From Campanula takesimana (taxonomy: Eukaryota > Streptophyta > Magnoliopsida > Asterales > Campanulaceae), in NCBI GenBank assembly GCA_026119855.1, contig JAOWBW010000564.1:372001-436000 (forward strand): a DNA stretch of 64,000 nucleotides, read 5' to 3'. Within the stretch, counting starts at the first letter, position 1, and the number at the start of each line of letters is the position of its first letter. The notes beneath the pieces are model-generated. The model did no database searches and was not told where the DNA came from. It saw only the letters and a list, made by a program, of their open reading frames with translations. A program made the position numbers and the translations under genes. Below, piece after piece: positions 46,401-57,360 of this stretch.

Positions 46401-48491
46401 GGAGTACTTAATATATGAAAATTTTATATTTTTTCTTTTCTTTTTCTATAAAATAAATTTATTATTAATAAACACTATTTTACTTTAATATTAATGATGT
46501 TTATATATTTAAAAGAAAAATAGAATGGTAAATAACAATTTTTAAAAGTTAAACTGAAAATGACCGAAGTAACCCTCACATGACATGTTGATGACCAATT
46601 TTCGTTAAATTTCTAACTCTGTTAGCTGCTAGGGTGCGAACTGGGACTGAAGGTTAATTGAAGTATCACTTTGGGACAAAATTGTGTTCGGGGTGCAAAG
46701 TGGGATTCGCTGGATACTTTAGGGGGATAAACGTATTTTGGCCTTAAGTTGCTCACATTAAGCGAGAGTGTAGGGGATTGCACCGCATCAAAGAAGAGAT
46801 GTGACTGCGATACTTATAACACGATTTTTCACTCCTAAGGTTGACCCCAGTTTCCCCTTTCTAAGACAAATGAGCCTCTTTGAAGAACTTGCAAGAACAT
46901 ACTCTAACAATTGATAAAATATTTACTTTTTCCTTTCAATTCTCTTGCCTTTTGTAAATTCCTTTTTTTTTTCTTTTGCACTGAATGGTCTGCAAATATA
47001 TTTCTCTACCCTAGGCGAGAGCAGTGCACACCTCTATCGCTTCTTCTTTTTACCCTGCCTGATCATTCTGAGCCAGGTGGCTGCCTGTCATACAAATGTG
47101 GGGTTGAGGGCATGGGATTGTGCTCATTATATCCACATGTGTAGGGATTTGATAAATTTGTTTCTTCAAGAAACTGTGCAAATGACATGAATTCATCTGA
47201 TTTTACGTGAAAAATGTTTTTTTTTAATCTATCATTGCTGTCTGATTGTTCTTTCAATTATGCATGAATAGCTGCTGCTTGTAAAACTGTCAATTCTCAG
47301 TCATAAGACTCATAACAATACAATGTGTACTTGATTATGAATTCTGTTGATGTGATTATGATATGAAGTACTTGGTTGGGTAGTCTCACTTCCTCATTTT
47401 TCTGAATTGTGACAGCGCAAGGAAATATTGAGACTTATGCCTGAAGATCGTCTACTACTCTAGTTTGAAAAATTATTTTTTTTTTAAGTTTTTTTTTTGG
47501 GTTGGGGGTGGGGGGACATTTAGGTAAAGGGCTGCTCAACTGACAAATCATGTGTGTATCGCAGTTCACCAGAGACGCCAATCAAAGGGCTCCTTTCTTG
47601 TCATTGCAATCTGATTACCTTCTGTTTTCAGCCCCATAAGAATAGCTGTTGGCGAACTGACCATGATAGCCTGAAATGTGTCATATTCAAGTTATGTTTA
47701 TGATAGTTAACGTCATGTTATGTTTTCAAATAACTATTTAATGAGGCAGCCAAGCATCTAGTCAGTTTTTGGAAGTTCTAATAATAGGATCAGGCACTTA
47801 TCTATTTCCTGCCCAAACTTAAGTTTGCGATAATGTGAAAAGTATGTATTCATGCAGGCCACAGAACCTCCTGTCCATTCGGCTTCTTGGGGATGCGTTT
47901 ACCATTCAGTTTATAGAGGACACTGTTTACTCCCTCTGTCCCTAAATAAATGTCCATTTTCAAGAAATTTGTCCCAAAATGAATGTCGTTTTTGAAAATA
48001 ACTTCGTCTCTAAATGTTTTTTTGTTTTTGAAAATTTTTCACTAGTCCTTTTCTTCATGCAAAACTAAATGTTTGGAAAGAAGATTACTAGAATATCTAT
48101 GAATCTGTCACTAAATTGTAAAAAAAGTAGATGTTCCTTTATTTGAAATATGGACATTCATTTAGGGACGGAGGGAGTACTATTTAATCCGTTTTGGTTT
48201 GGTGTACATTCGTTATCCAATTTGGTCCCACCCATTGGTAAATAAAAAGCAAGAAGTAGCTATACTGAAATGATGATGCTAACCCCATATGTTTGTGCAG
48301 TTGAGTTGATGAAGCCAGACAACACTGTAATTATCCGTAATGCAAAGATTGACATGTTTAAAGGATCCATGAGGCTTGCTGTTGATAAATGGGGACGTAT
48401 TGAGGTCACTGAACCAGCAGCGTTCACTGTTAAAGAGGATAATAACCTGTCTCTTGTTGAGTATGAGTTGGTGAATGTCGCTGAAGAATGA
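40490..48491 (+). CDS. OB-fold nucleic-acid-binding protein, At4g28440-like
   Basis: Two coding exons, 40490-40787 and 48301-48491, give 162 residues (At4g28440 is about 150). Exon 1: a low-complexity start (MATTANKSQQQ), then KPVFVKVNELRPGTTGHNL, VKVVS and RIAECHIGDDTATILFTARN. Exon 2: VELMKPDNTVIIRNAKIDMF, KGSMRLAVDKWGRIEV and a C-terminus ending LVEYELVNVAEE. The junction RNDQ-V-ELMKP restores the conserved family sequence with a clean GT donor and CAG acceptor. The fold is the RPA/SOSS-B type that binds single-stranded nucleic acid; the plant protein's own role is poorly known to me, so a genome-maintenance or RNA role is inference only. The 7.5-kb intron is largely transposons. Confidence 0.93.
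40900..41315. mobile_element. hAT-type element (CTATGTTACC family), uninterrupted copy
   Basis: A perfect 8-bp TSD ATTGTCGG lies at 40892-40899 and 41316-41323. Ends CTATGTTACCAGGACACGG and GAGTCCGGGTAACAGAG. Sister of 30805-32013. In intron 1 of the OB-fold gene. Confidence 0.9.
41876..42642. mobile_element. hAT-type element nested in the MULE TIR
   Basis: A perfect 8-bp TSD GTCCTAAC lies at 41868-41875 and 42643-42650. Ends CAGGTTGCACGATTCG and CCTGCAACCCTG. Interior has many ATTCGCGAATTC/GATTCG phrases near both ends and a CT-rich segment near 42270-42430. Confidence 0.85.
42836..43000. repeat. ~80-bp tandem duplication in the captured fragment
   Basis: CCTCCGCCT(A/G)TGGGAGAGCTG through GCGCCACAAGCTAATCCAACCAT occurs twice, starting at 42836 and 42920, with a 5-bp length difference. 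Confidence 0.9.
43153..43749 (-). mobile_element. 5'-truncated RTE-type LINE
   Basis: A perfect 21-bp TSD (CAGATTTGTTTACAGCAACA plus A) lies at 43132-43152 and 43750-43770. On the minus strand a 108-residue frame (43746-43420) has MLRWMCGHTRKDRLRNEVI and RLRWFGHVRRRP, the C-terminus of plant RTE reverse transcriptases. It is followed by a 3' UTR with a long (ATTTT)n microsatellite and a (TTG)n tail. Only the last part of the reverse transcriptase is left; the element is dead. The end nearest 43153 is blurred by the CAACAACAA tail. Confidence 0.9.
43275..43388. repeat. (AAAAT)n microsatellite inside the LINE 3' UTR
   Basis: About 22 near-perfect AAAAT units, next to an (AG)n run at 43233-43258. 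Confidence 0.95.
44937..45005 (-). mobile_element. RTE 3'-tail scrap
   Basis: CATCAACAAAGCCTTAGTCC...GGGTCTGCTAACATGAATCC is the same RTE tail as at 43150, here only ~70 bp. Flanks AATAATGTGTATGCATTA and AATAATGCGTACGCATTC match at 15 of 18 and look like a decayed TSD. Confidence 0.65.
45094..46743. mobile_element. Mutator-like element, GGCCAAAATACG family
   Basis: 9-bp TSD TTCAGTTGC (45085-45093) and TTAAGTTGC (46744-46752), 8 of 9 matching. TIRs of about 200 bp start GTCCAAAATACGTTTACCCC. The interior has a Pro/Thr/Ser-rich coding-like segment at 45309-45536 and its apparent partial mirror near 45720-45953 (CCACC-rich), probably captured host sequence of unknown origin. A Stowaway is nested at 46145-46406. 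Confidence 0.87.
46145..46406. mobile_element. Stowaway MITE nested in the MULE
   Basis: TA-flanked, CTCCCTCTGTCCCTAAATGAGTGTCC and inverse GGACACTCATTTAGGGACAGAGGGAG. 262 bp. Confidence 0.88.
46753..47927. other. Intron sequence of the OB-fold gene
   Basis: Unique-looking intronic DNA. Small frames at 46911-47190 have no recognisable protein. T- and G-runs lie near 47490-47516. Confidence 0.45.
47928..48179. mobile_element. Stowaway MITE near the OB-fold exon 2 acceptor
   Basis: TA-flanked, CTCCCTCTGTCCCTAAATAAATGTCC and inverse GGACATTCATTTAGGGACGGAGGGAG. It is the same subfamily as 46145-46406, and 121 bp from exon 2. Confidence 0.88.
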
Positions 48492-51147
48492 CAGGTCAAG
48501 TCTCTCTTGAAAGTGCCTTTTACAAATTCTTAATCACTGGCAGCCATTTCGAGGTAACAAATGGATTTGGTATAAAAATCTTACTGGGATGATCGGTTTT
48601 GAGACTCTATTAGAATTATTAACATGAAGTGGGATAGTCAAAATGTTTCTATATTAGCGTAAAAAGATTGGTGTGTCATTCGCTAAGGTTGAACTATCCA
48701 AGTGTTCATAGCTATCTTTGAATGTTTATAACTTTGATATTTAGTGTTTTTATTACTTTTTGTTTTAAATGCTTGCATGTGAAGGTTTATTTAATATTTT
48801 AATGTTTTTTTTTTCTTTTTCGAACACCTATTATTCCATAGCCTGCCTGATCATTGTTTTTGGGACGGAGGGAGTATACAACCATGCATGCTATTTCTGT
48901 GTATTTGCTACTGCAATTCATCTTCTTCTTTCGGACATGAAAGTTCAAGTCATAATTTTTAGCATCAAGTTTGGATATATGACCAAATAAGCAGTTTCGT
49001 TTCGTTTCCCCTAGTTTCATTCACATTGCAAGGCTTTTGACTGCAAAGTTTGGAGGATAGTCCTGGGGTTGTGGACGAAGAAAGGTTTCACATTCGAGAT
49101 TTAGTTTTCAACACTATTGTGTTTTGAAGGGAAAAAAAAAAAGACCATGCAAGAAAATATGCATAATTTTGGAAATCTTTTTATGAGGAAAGTGAGGGTG
49201 AATTTGATGGAACCTATAGCTGTGGCCTGTAGGTGCAATCAGAATAGCTGCTGCATTTTCTGTGGACCTATTACAAAATAAAAAGAAAACGGCTCTCTAT
49301 TCCTTCCTCTTGGGAAAAATGGTGAAGGGTTCGCTAATCTATCTCGGCATGTCAAGTGTGGAAAAGTTATAAAGTTTACAAAATTTTGAATACAAACAAA
49401 CGCAGTTGGCAATCAGTGATTAGATGTTGTGTTTTTCAAACACGGAATCCAACTGTATTTGTAACCAAAATTTTGTAATCCTTTTTTTGTAATTCCATCG
49501 CTCTGCTCCGGATATAGAGTGTAGGGTAGGGTGTACCCAAGTTGCATTTGATTATATTTCAGCTAAGAAAGATATGAAAATTCCATCAAACCCAACCGGT
49601 TGGACCCATTTCCCCTACCCAATTGACAGGCTTGGCCGCTGCAAAACGAGGACCAGCAACACATTTAACAATCATCCATCTACAATAAAATGAGTTACAA
49701 TTACTTTAAAGGAAGGGACTAACTAATGTTTCCAAAAACCATACTTATGGAAAGCAACAAACTGGCTTTTTCATCAAAATTCAAAGCACGAATTGCTACT
49801 GTCAACTAAAAATGGAAAAAAGAAAATTTGACACGCATAGATCGCAAGCCTTCAAGCCTGATAGTCGACCAGTTACAAGTAATCACAAACCTAAACAAAG
49901 AAAAGCCTGTGTCAAGGAAGATTGAACAAAATTTATACGACTCATGGAACTAGAATCAGCTCATATTTCTAGGGAAAAAAAAAACTGTATTTGTCAAAAC
50001 AATTATCATTAGATGATGTCAACTGTTCACAAAAATGCCCAGAAAAAACGCCATAACACATACCTGAACTATGTTTCCTTTTAACGTTTTTCTTCCTAGT
50101 GAACGCCTTTATCTCAAAGCTTCTAACCCCCCCACCCCCCTCCCCCAACAGATTTCATTTCACTCTCACAACCTAGGGATTATATCTTCTTTCCTTGTTG
50201 ACATTATGAAGCCCACAACTTGATGTATAGACTACACTACTTGCATAGCTTGGAAATCTTCTATGTAGAACCAGCATGCTTCTTCCCCAATGAAGAATTC
50301 ATCTGAAGCTTCCGTGATAGGCACTAGTCCTACCGTCATGTCTTCATTACAGTCCTAATACTCATCTTAGCCCCCTCGAAAATCACAAACATGATCCAAA
50401 ACTAAGGTAAACAAAAATCATACGGGGGACAAGACTGAGTGGGAATCATATCAATGAGTCTGCAAATTGGCTAATAAAGGCTAGGATCAGTTGACTGTCC
50501 CAAAGCTTAATCATGTATGAGAAGATCATTTCGGGACAGAGGGAGTATACCAGAAAATTAAATAAAGTTAGTACAGAGAGATGGAATTTTATGGCCAGCC
50601 GAATCAGCCAGGTTTTGACAATCGCTTACTCAATCAGCCCCTTTCGGAGCAGATTAAGCCGGGTACAGAGCGGATACGGATATTTTCCATCCCTAGGCAG
50701 TGCTCGAGAAAGGGAGCTCATTCAGCACAATCATCATTATTTCTAAAAACGGACTAAACAAGGCAAGCCAATTCCCATTACCTTTTGGCTGGAGTCAAAG
50801 CCTGAACAAATAGTTCTTTCATTTATGAGGAATATGTTGCTCTAAATGCAGCTAAATCAGTGTTAATAGCAGTTTCATACGGAAAAAATAATCCAAACAT
50901 CGTGATTCACAACCAGTTATGGCCTTCCCTTAATTCCAGGAAGACAGTAAAAAATCTTCCCTTTAAACAACAGACTTGAATGAAACAGTATGCAGTAGAC
51001 TACTCTACAAGTGAAAATTGGAATAATAAATGTGATTAAGAAAGAAAAATGTCTTGCTTTCTGGAGCTCATGCAGTACTCTAATTAGCAGGCATTCTCTT
51101 ACAAGGGCGCATGTACATAAAACTTTGCCCGATCCGTCTGAGAGTCA
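48492..51147. other. 3' regions of the OB-fold gene (+) and NFD6 (-)
   Basis: Convergent gene ends. Single Stowaway ends (GGGACGGAGGGAGTA near 48863-48877; CGGGACAGAGGGAGTA near 50532-50547) have no partner. No additional coding gene is recognised. Confidence 0.45.
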
Positions 51148-54100
51148 TCATACATCATCGTTGCCATCTGATTAAAACAATCCAATTCAGCTATCTGATT
51201 AAAAAGTACAATCATCATATATCAGCATGATGCTTACATGATTGTAGTTTACTGGCAATGAAATGGAAAAAACTATTTGCGCATCCAGAAGAAGTTCCTC
51301 AAATATTCCGATTCAGGTATCTATGGCATATTCAGTAAATTTAACAAATTAACGATCAGAGGCAGGATTGATAGTCATAAATAAGCAAAAAGAAAACAGG
51401 TATAAAGATTGATCAAACTGGATTACATTTAGCGAAACTGGTAAAAATAATGGATATAGTGCTGTCAGCTCATTACTCTCCATGCAGAAGATTTAATTAT
51501 GATTTCAGTAGATGGTCTCATACTTCACAGGATGGGTATTATAAAAGAGCTCTTCTATTTACAGCAAATCAAGAAGGTGAATATCACTTGAACAAACAGG
51601 GACATGAACAAAGCATGAAGGCACAGTCAAAGTGTGACTTCTTTTACTTCAGAGCACAGAACGACTCAACAAGGCGTAGAATTGCAGGTTGCCCATGCAT
51701 TGTATTTTTCACTAGAAATCGCAATTACCATAAACAGGCAGAGATATGAGAAATTATGCATATTACTGCTCTTACTTGGATCACATGCCTAAAGAGCTCA
51801 TCCTTTGCTATCCAAAGCAGCTAAAGCTTTGAAAGTATACATTCCAACTCCCTATGGCTGATTTCTACATGTCTATGGAAGCTCCACTTCCACCACTACT
51901 ATTGCTTATTATCCACCCAAATGCCTCAATCCCCCTCCCAATGTACTTTCAGATATAATTAAAACCGGTTTCATTATTTTCCTTCCTCCCCTTCTTTTGT
52001 TCTTTCTCACCTTCCCATAGTTTTCTTTCTTCAAACTTCAAAGCATCACATATCAAACATATGATATCGCATGGACTATGGATGATGGGCTACTCAAGTT
52101 GATGCATAGTTACAGTTACGACTGCTGGTATCTCAATATGATAAGCAGTCAATGATTTGTGGGTAGACATTCAAATGTTAGTTTATGTTCTAGAATTTGG
52201 CTTTTGATACTATATGATTGTCAGCATCTTGGGAAATTGGCAGTGAGTTAGTAAAAAAATCTAATTGTAGATAGTTGCTTACGTGATGTAAACATCACAT
52301 AAATTGAGTTCAATCTTTGAGCCTTAAGACTTTCATCAAATTACATGTTGACTGCTTGCTCACCTAAGCCTATGAAAGAGAAACCTCAGCTACTTTTGAA
52401 ACTACGTACAGAAAAAGACTTCCAAGCTAGTAAGTGTTGCTTTTTTGGTCCTCATCTAGTCCTTTCTGCCCCTACAAGAGGAAAAACAGCATACATCTTT
52501 ATTGAGCGAGAGAAAGCTGGAGGGATACATGTTCTAGGAAAAGATGAATTTGAAACTAGGCTACATGAGTTTCATATTAAACATTGATATCAAGTACCTT
52601 TGAAAGACCACTAAAGCTCCCTCACGAACCTACGGAAACCAAAGATGTAGTTTGTAAGCAACGTTACATTTATAATCTAGAGATTTTATAATGTTGACAC
52701 AATGGTGTTGTAACAGAATGTGACATAAATTTTGAGGTAAGATACGATTCATTTTTATTGCATTAAATTGCAGATTATTGGGTTTAGATATTGGAACGTT
52801 GGGGTGCATTGGATTTTCAAGGGGTATTGGGTCTCTACCGCGACATTACTCGGGCAATGTTCTAGGACATTATCATTGTTGACTAAGGTTTAACATCATG
52901 CCCCCATAAATAATGAATTCAGTTCTCATGGGATAATAGAGAATAATGGTATTGGAATTGAGTCCGTTATGGCAAATCACTTCAGTATGACCATTATGCG
53001 AAATAGAGAATCATCTTCCCTTTCTCCATTTTCTTCCTCATCCCTACTCTATGCAAGTAGATAGATAGGTCTCAATCTTCTTCTCTTGGGATAGTTATTA
53101 AGACAGCCTGGCCGGACAGAATTACAATTAGTGCTGCAAGAAACTAATGTTTGCTTCTTGACATACCCCACTGCAAACATCAGATACCCTCTGGAGACGT
53201 TCGATTTCACCCTCGCTCCCAACATCCCAATACACAACTCTCCTTTTGTCACTCCTTTGGATCAGGTCATCCCAATCACCACCTTCTTGCAGTGGCGGAT
53301 CTAGGATTTCCAAACACCGGGTGCACAATTTACACTAAATAACTTCATACCAAAAAAATTCAAAACGCAATTATATTCAAGTACATAATTAAGTACATAA
53401 GTTCAAAACAATTGTCTCATAAAAGAAAACAATACAACTAACAAATTAAATTTGTCCCTTCTACTAAGTTCACATCTCTTCTAGTTAAATTACCACTCTA
53501 ATTAATTTTTTTTGGGGGTGCACTTAGTAAAAAAAAAAAATTTTAAGTAAAAAATTGGGTTGACCGGGTGCACGTGTACCCCCTATTTGCATGCAAGATC
53601 CGCCCATGCCTTCTTGGCATAAGAGAACAACGAGTTTTACTGTCATACTAATTTGAAGCATTTTAGAACACAAAGGCAATCACTTGCTTCTGTTTCATAG
53701 CCTCTTCCCCGTTAAAATTAGGCCATCTGCACATGATACAAGCTGAAATGTTGACCTATGCTTGTGTTTCAATGATCGCAAACTGAAAAAGAAAGAATGA
53801 GCCTAGTGATTGGTGACATTGGAGCCACCCCATGAATCAGTCCCACTACCAATCGTCACAAAAGATAAATTCCACAAAAGAAACTTGTAGTCTAGCTGCA
53901 AGTATTCGTTGTTACTACCAAAATTTGTGGGCAAACCACGGAGTCAACATCCAAAGCTGAAAACCACGACGAGTATGGAACATTTGTTGTCCCAACCTAT
54001 AGAATTACACTCGGATAACTATTGAAGTAGTGAATTACAACATGGTTTACTTCAACTCGGCCTTAAAATAAGTTCTTGAAGCACAATCAAATCAGAGATC

Positions 54101-54713
54101 CACTAATGACACAAAATCGAAAATATACGAAAAGGAAGAATTGTGAAACTAATACAAGTAAATCAAAAAGATATGCTTATATAATTCTGTAGACAAAAAG
54201 ACATTCAAACATAAAATAGTGGAATAGTTCTCTAATAGGAGACAGATCAAGTATGTGCACTCTAAAAAAGAAAAGAAAAGAAAGATCCAATAATACATTC
54301 ACAAAGATCAAGAGTGAGAGAAATATACCTTCAAGAGTCCATCCAACGCTCCGAGGAGCAGCTGAAAGCATGGAGTTGAGCAATGCAGAGGCGGTAGCAG
54401 TGTGGAAAGGAAGCATAGTTTCCACAGAGATGGCACTCATCTCAACCGGGGACCTAATTTTCAATAATTACAACAAGGCGATCAATTCAGTGTTTGGAAA
54501 TTGGATTAAAATAAGCAGGGAGTGGAGAGAGGAGGAAGAGATAAATAACCTGAAAATGCGATGAGATAAGGGGTTTCGAGAAGGGATGTGAAACGGAGAT
54601 GGCGATGCCTTTGGTTTTGCAGCGGCCGAAGCGAATTTCGATGCGGCGGTTCTGGCGGAGTTGAGGTTGGAGGCAGAGCGGAAGGCGGACCGGGCGGCGG
54701 CGAAGGCAGCCAT
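51148..54713 (-). CDS. NFD6: NUCLEAR FUSION DEFECTIVE 6-like organelle protein
   Basis: Three coding exons on the minus strand, 54550-54713, 54329-54453 and 51148-51167, give 102 residues. Exon 1 is an Ala/Ser/Arg-rich targeting-type leader (MAAFAAARSAFRSASNLNSA) ending PLSHRIF. Exon 2 encodes RSPVEMSAISVETMLPFHTA, TASALLNSML and GWTLE, the conserved NFD6 core. The 20-nt last exon adds DGNDDV and a stop, as in known NFD6 isoforms ending NDDV. Arabidopsis NFD6 is a small mitochondrial (possibly plastid) protein needed for fusion of polar nuclei in the female gametophyte. Members are alternatively spliced at the C-terminus; if intron 2 is retained the protein instead runs on as GIFLSLLIFVNV. 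The small last exon rests on splice sites and family memory. Intron 2 (3.2 kb) contains a hAT MITE. Confidence 0.85.
53290..53608. mobile_element. hAT-type MITE in NFD6 intron 2
   Basis: A perfect 8-bp TSD CCTTCTTG lies at 53282-53289 and 53609-53616. Ends CAGTGGCGGATCTAGG and AAGATCCGCCCATG. Same family as 29885-30660, sharing GGTTGACCGGGTGCACGTGT near the right end. Confidence 0.9.
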
Positions 54714-55684
54714 TGTTGAGCAGATCTTTGGGGTTTGGGGGATTTTGGAACTACGAAGAGAGTAGAGGGCTTTTGGGGGTTTTCACTCTCGGATTTATAT
54801 TAGGTTTTCATATTGTGGGGGAAAGGCCTACCATAACAAAATTGATACGCAATTTGGGGAAATGCATTACCTATATTTTGGTCTCTAAACTCATTTTCTT
54901 GCCAAGGGTTTGTGCTTAAGTGGCATTTTATGCAGGTATAAGTCTTTTCGTCGTGAAGGTCTTGAGTTCGAAGGATTGAATTAAATGGTTTATGATTTTT
55001 TTTTTTCTAAAAAAACTTGATTTTCTTTGTTTTTTTTGTTTTGCGATTTCAGATTGCCTCATTCTAATTTTTTTATTTTTTATATTGAAATGTCATTAGT
55101 GTATTGTTTTTAATTGTTTTTAATTGTTAGAAGTAAGTATTAAAAGTATCTTTATTAATTAGTTATTTCATGTATCAATTAACTTTTTTTTGGAATGAAA
55201 TGTATAAGTTAACTTAAAAATTGTAATCAATGCAATTGCATAAGTTTTACTAGGATAAAATTAGTATTTAAAGATTTTAAACCAAAAAAATTACTAACAA
55301 GTACTGGGATAAGTTTTGCGAAAAATTAGTTAATACTCTATATTGGAAAACTAATTTTTACTCCATCAGTCCCGAAATGTCGTCATTTTTTTATACTAAT
55401 ACGATTTTTTTTTTCAGGAAAGAACTAATACGAATGTTTTGAAGAATACATGTAGGTGAGTTTGATTATCCTAATAAAATTATAAAATTTGTTATTTGTG
55501 CAACGTTATAATAAAATAAATAAATAAAATTATATTTTCATTAGCATAATTAAGTTAACTTAAAATCACATTTTTTTATATTTATTTTTTTTCTATAAGA
55601 TTTTGTGCAAATAGAATGTGAAAAAAAAAATCTTTTATTTTTGAACCAGAGTTTAGGGAGGGGTATTGTTATACACACCTATAA
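54714..55684. other. NFD6 upstream region and AT-rich spacer
   Basis: The first ~150 bp should hold the NFD6 promoter and 5' UTR on the minus strand. A lone Stowaway-like left end (CTCCATCAGTCCCGAAATG) lies at 55361. Otherwise AT-rich, no gene. Confidence 0.4.
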
Positions 55685-55942
55685 TACTCCCTCTGTCCCA
55701 AAAAGATAGTCTCATTTTGACTTTTTATGGTAAATAATAATGATTTGACCAACCACTGGTGAAAATCTAATCATTCTAGTGAAATTCTAAAATTTGTAAT
55801 TGATAAATCATCAAGTGATTTATCAATAAAAAAAATTAAAATTTTATTGTGATCATTAAATTGATACTAGTATTTGGTCAAAGATTATTTTTGTTGACCA
55901 TAAAAAATCAAAATATGACTATTTTCCTGGACAAAGGGAGTA
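55685..55942. mobile_element. Stowaway MITE
   Basis: TA-flanked, CTCCCTCTGTCCCAAAAAGATAG and inverse CTATTTTCCTGGACAAAGGGAG, 258 bp; relative of 11018-11277. Confidence 0.82.
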
Positions 55943-55962
55943 TTAATGAATACACTCTCGTA

Positions 55963-56420
55963 GGTAGGGGCTGTTACACGAACCGAGCTGGCTCGAGCTC
56001 GGCTTGGGCTCCGCTCGTGAAAGCTCGAGCTCGAGGTGTAGCTCGAACCGATTGTCAAGCTCGTTTTTGTTATCGAGCCAACTGTGTTCGGCTCGATAAG
56101 CTCATTAAAATTGAATTGTTGTTTTCGAACGGCTCAAACTCGGCTCGATAAGCTCGAATTCGGCTCGATAAGCTCGTTAAGACAATATTTTTCTTAAAAA
56201 AAAATGTCTAAGCTCGAGCTCGGTTCGTTAAAACTCGAGTTCGATATTGACTCGAGTTGTTCGCGAGCAGCTCGCGAACTCGATTCGACTCGAGCTCGAA
56301 CAAGCAAGTGGGCTCGAGCTCGAGCTCGATAAAAGCTCGATAAAAGCTCGAGCTCGATAAGTTTTAAACGAGCTCGAACTCGACACCCCAAAGCTCGACT
56401 CGGCTCGTTTACGGCTTAGG
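55963..56420. repeat. CGAGCT-rich element (hAT-like)
   Basis: It begins TAGGGGCTGTTACACGAACC and is made of GCTCGAGCTCG/GAGCTCGATAA variants on both strands, ending near ACACCCCAAAGC or GCTCGTTTACGGCTTA. This resembles small hAT-derived repeats with TAGGGGTGTT ends. The right border and TSD are not resolved. Open frames in it are artefacts of the repeat. Confidence 0.55.
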
Positions 56421-56443
56421 ATACTTTTGGTGATTTTTTATTA

Positions 56444-57351
56444 GGGCAAATTACAATTTAGGGCCTAATGTCTACGAGACGGTTGCAGTTTAGGGCCCGA
56501 CGCCTACAATTTGGCGATTTAGGGCCTGACTTGACATTTTCGTTGTAGAATGGGGCTTTTTAACGGGTTTCGTTAGAAATGTTAGTTAAGTCACATGCGA
56601 TTTGCACGTGATTGACGAAATGGGTCAATTTGAAATGAGAATTAGTGCTTAAGCGGTAAAATATAAATACTTAAATTTAAAGTCGCAAAATATAAGTTTT
56701 CAAATTTTAAATTAAAATATTTAAATAAAATATCTAATATATTAAATTTTTGATTTAATATTTTTAAATAAATAATCATTTTCCTTCAAGAATATTTTTT
56801 TTTCAGAGAAAATTGATAAGTTTTGTCCATCTAAATTGATGTAGATGGTGGTCAATGGTGTTTTGAGACGAGAGAGATGACGAAAATGGGAGGTTGGAAG
56901 CGAAGATATAAATCTCGAAAAAAAATTCAAAGAATTCATAATTTGTTTGTTTTATTTTAAAATTTTATATAAATATTTTTATTTAGATCTGGGAAAAAAA
57001 TGTCAAAAATATTTTGTCAAAAATAATTTATTTATTTATATTTAAAAATAATTAAAATAAATATTTTAATTTATTAGTTATTATTTTTCAAAATTTTAAT
57101 TTAAAACTTGAAAATTCATATTTTGTGACTTTAAGTTTAAGTATTTATATTTAACCCCTTAAGAACTGATTCTCATTTCATATCGATCCATTTCGTCAAT
57201 CACATGTGACTTAACTGACTTTGCTAACGAAAACCGTTAAAAACCCATATTTTGCTAACAAAGTGTCAAGTCAGGCCCTAAATCGCCAATTTTTAGACGT
57301 CAGACTCTAAACTGCAACCCCAGACATTAGGCCCTAAATTGTAATTTGCCC
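56444..57351. mobile_element. Mutator-like element upstream of PUR2
   Basis: A perfect 9-bp TSD TTTTTATTA lies at 56435-56443 and 57352-57360. TIRs of about 200 bp start GGGCAAATTACAATTTAGGG and end in the inverse. The inner TIR has CGTTAGAAATGTTAGTTAAG and CACGTGATTGAC, closely matching the inner TIR of 4039-5543. Interior AT-rich, non-coding. Confidence 0.88.
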
Positions 57352-57360
57352 TTTTTATTA

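Noticed and set aside
46911..47190. Two overlapping frames in the OB-fold intron
   Set aside because: No family match, and they overlap each other in different frames within an intron whose flanking exons join perfectly.
51450..51749. 99-codon frame on the plus strand
   Set aside because: It lies in intronic NFD6 DNA on the opposite strand, with no recognisable domain, codon pattern or gene context.
52345..52587. 80-codon frame on the plus strand
   Set aside because: No family resemblance; chance frame in the NFD6 intron.
55849..56151. 100-codon frame through the CGAGCT repeats
   Set aside because: Produced by low-complexity CGAGCT repeats and a Stowaway end; not protein-like.
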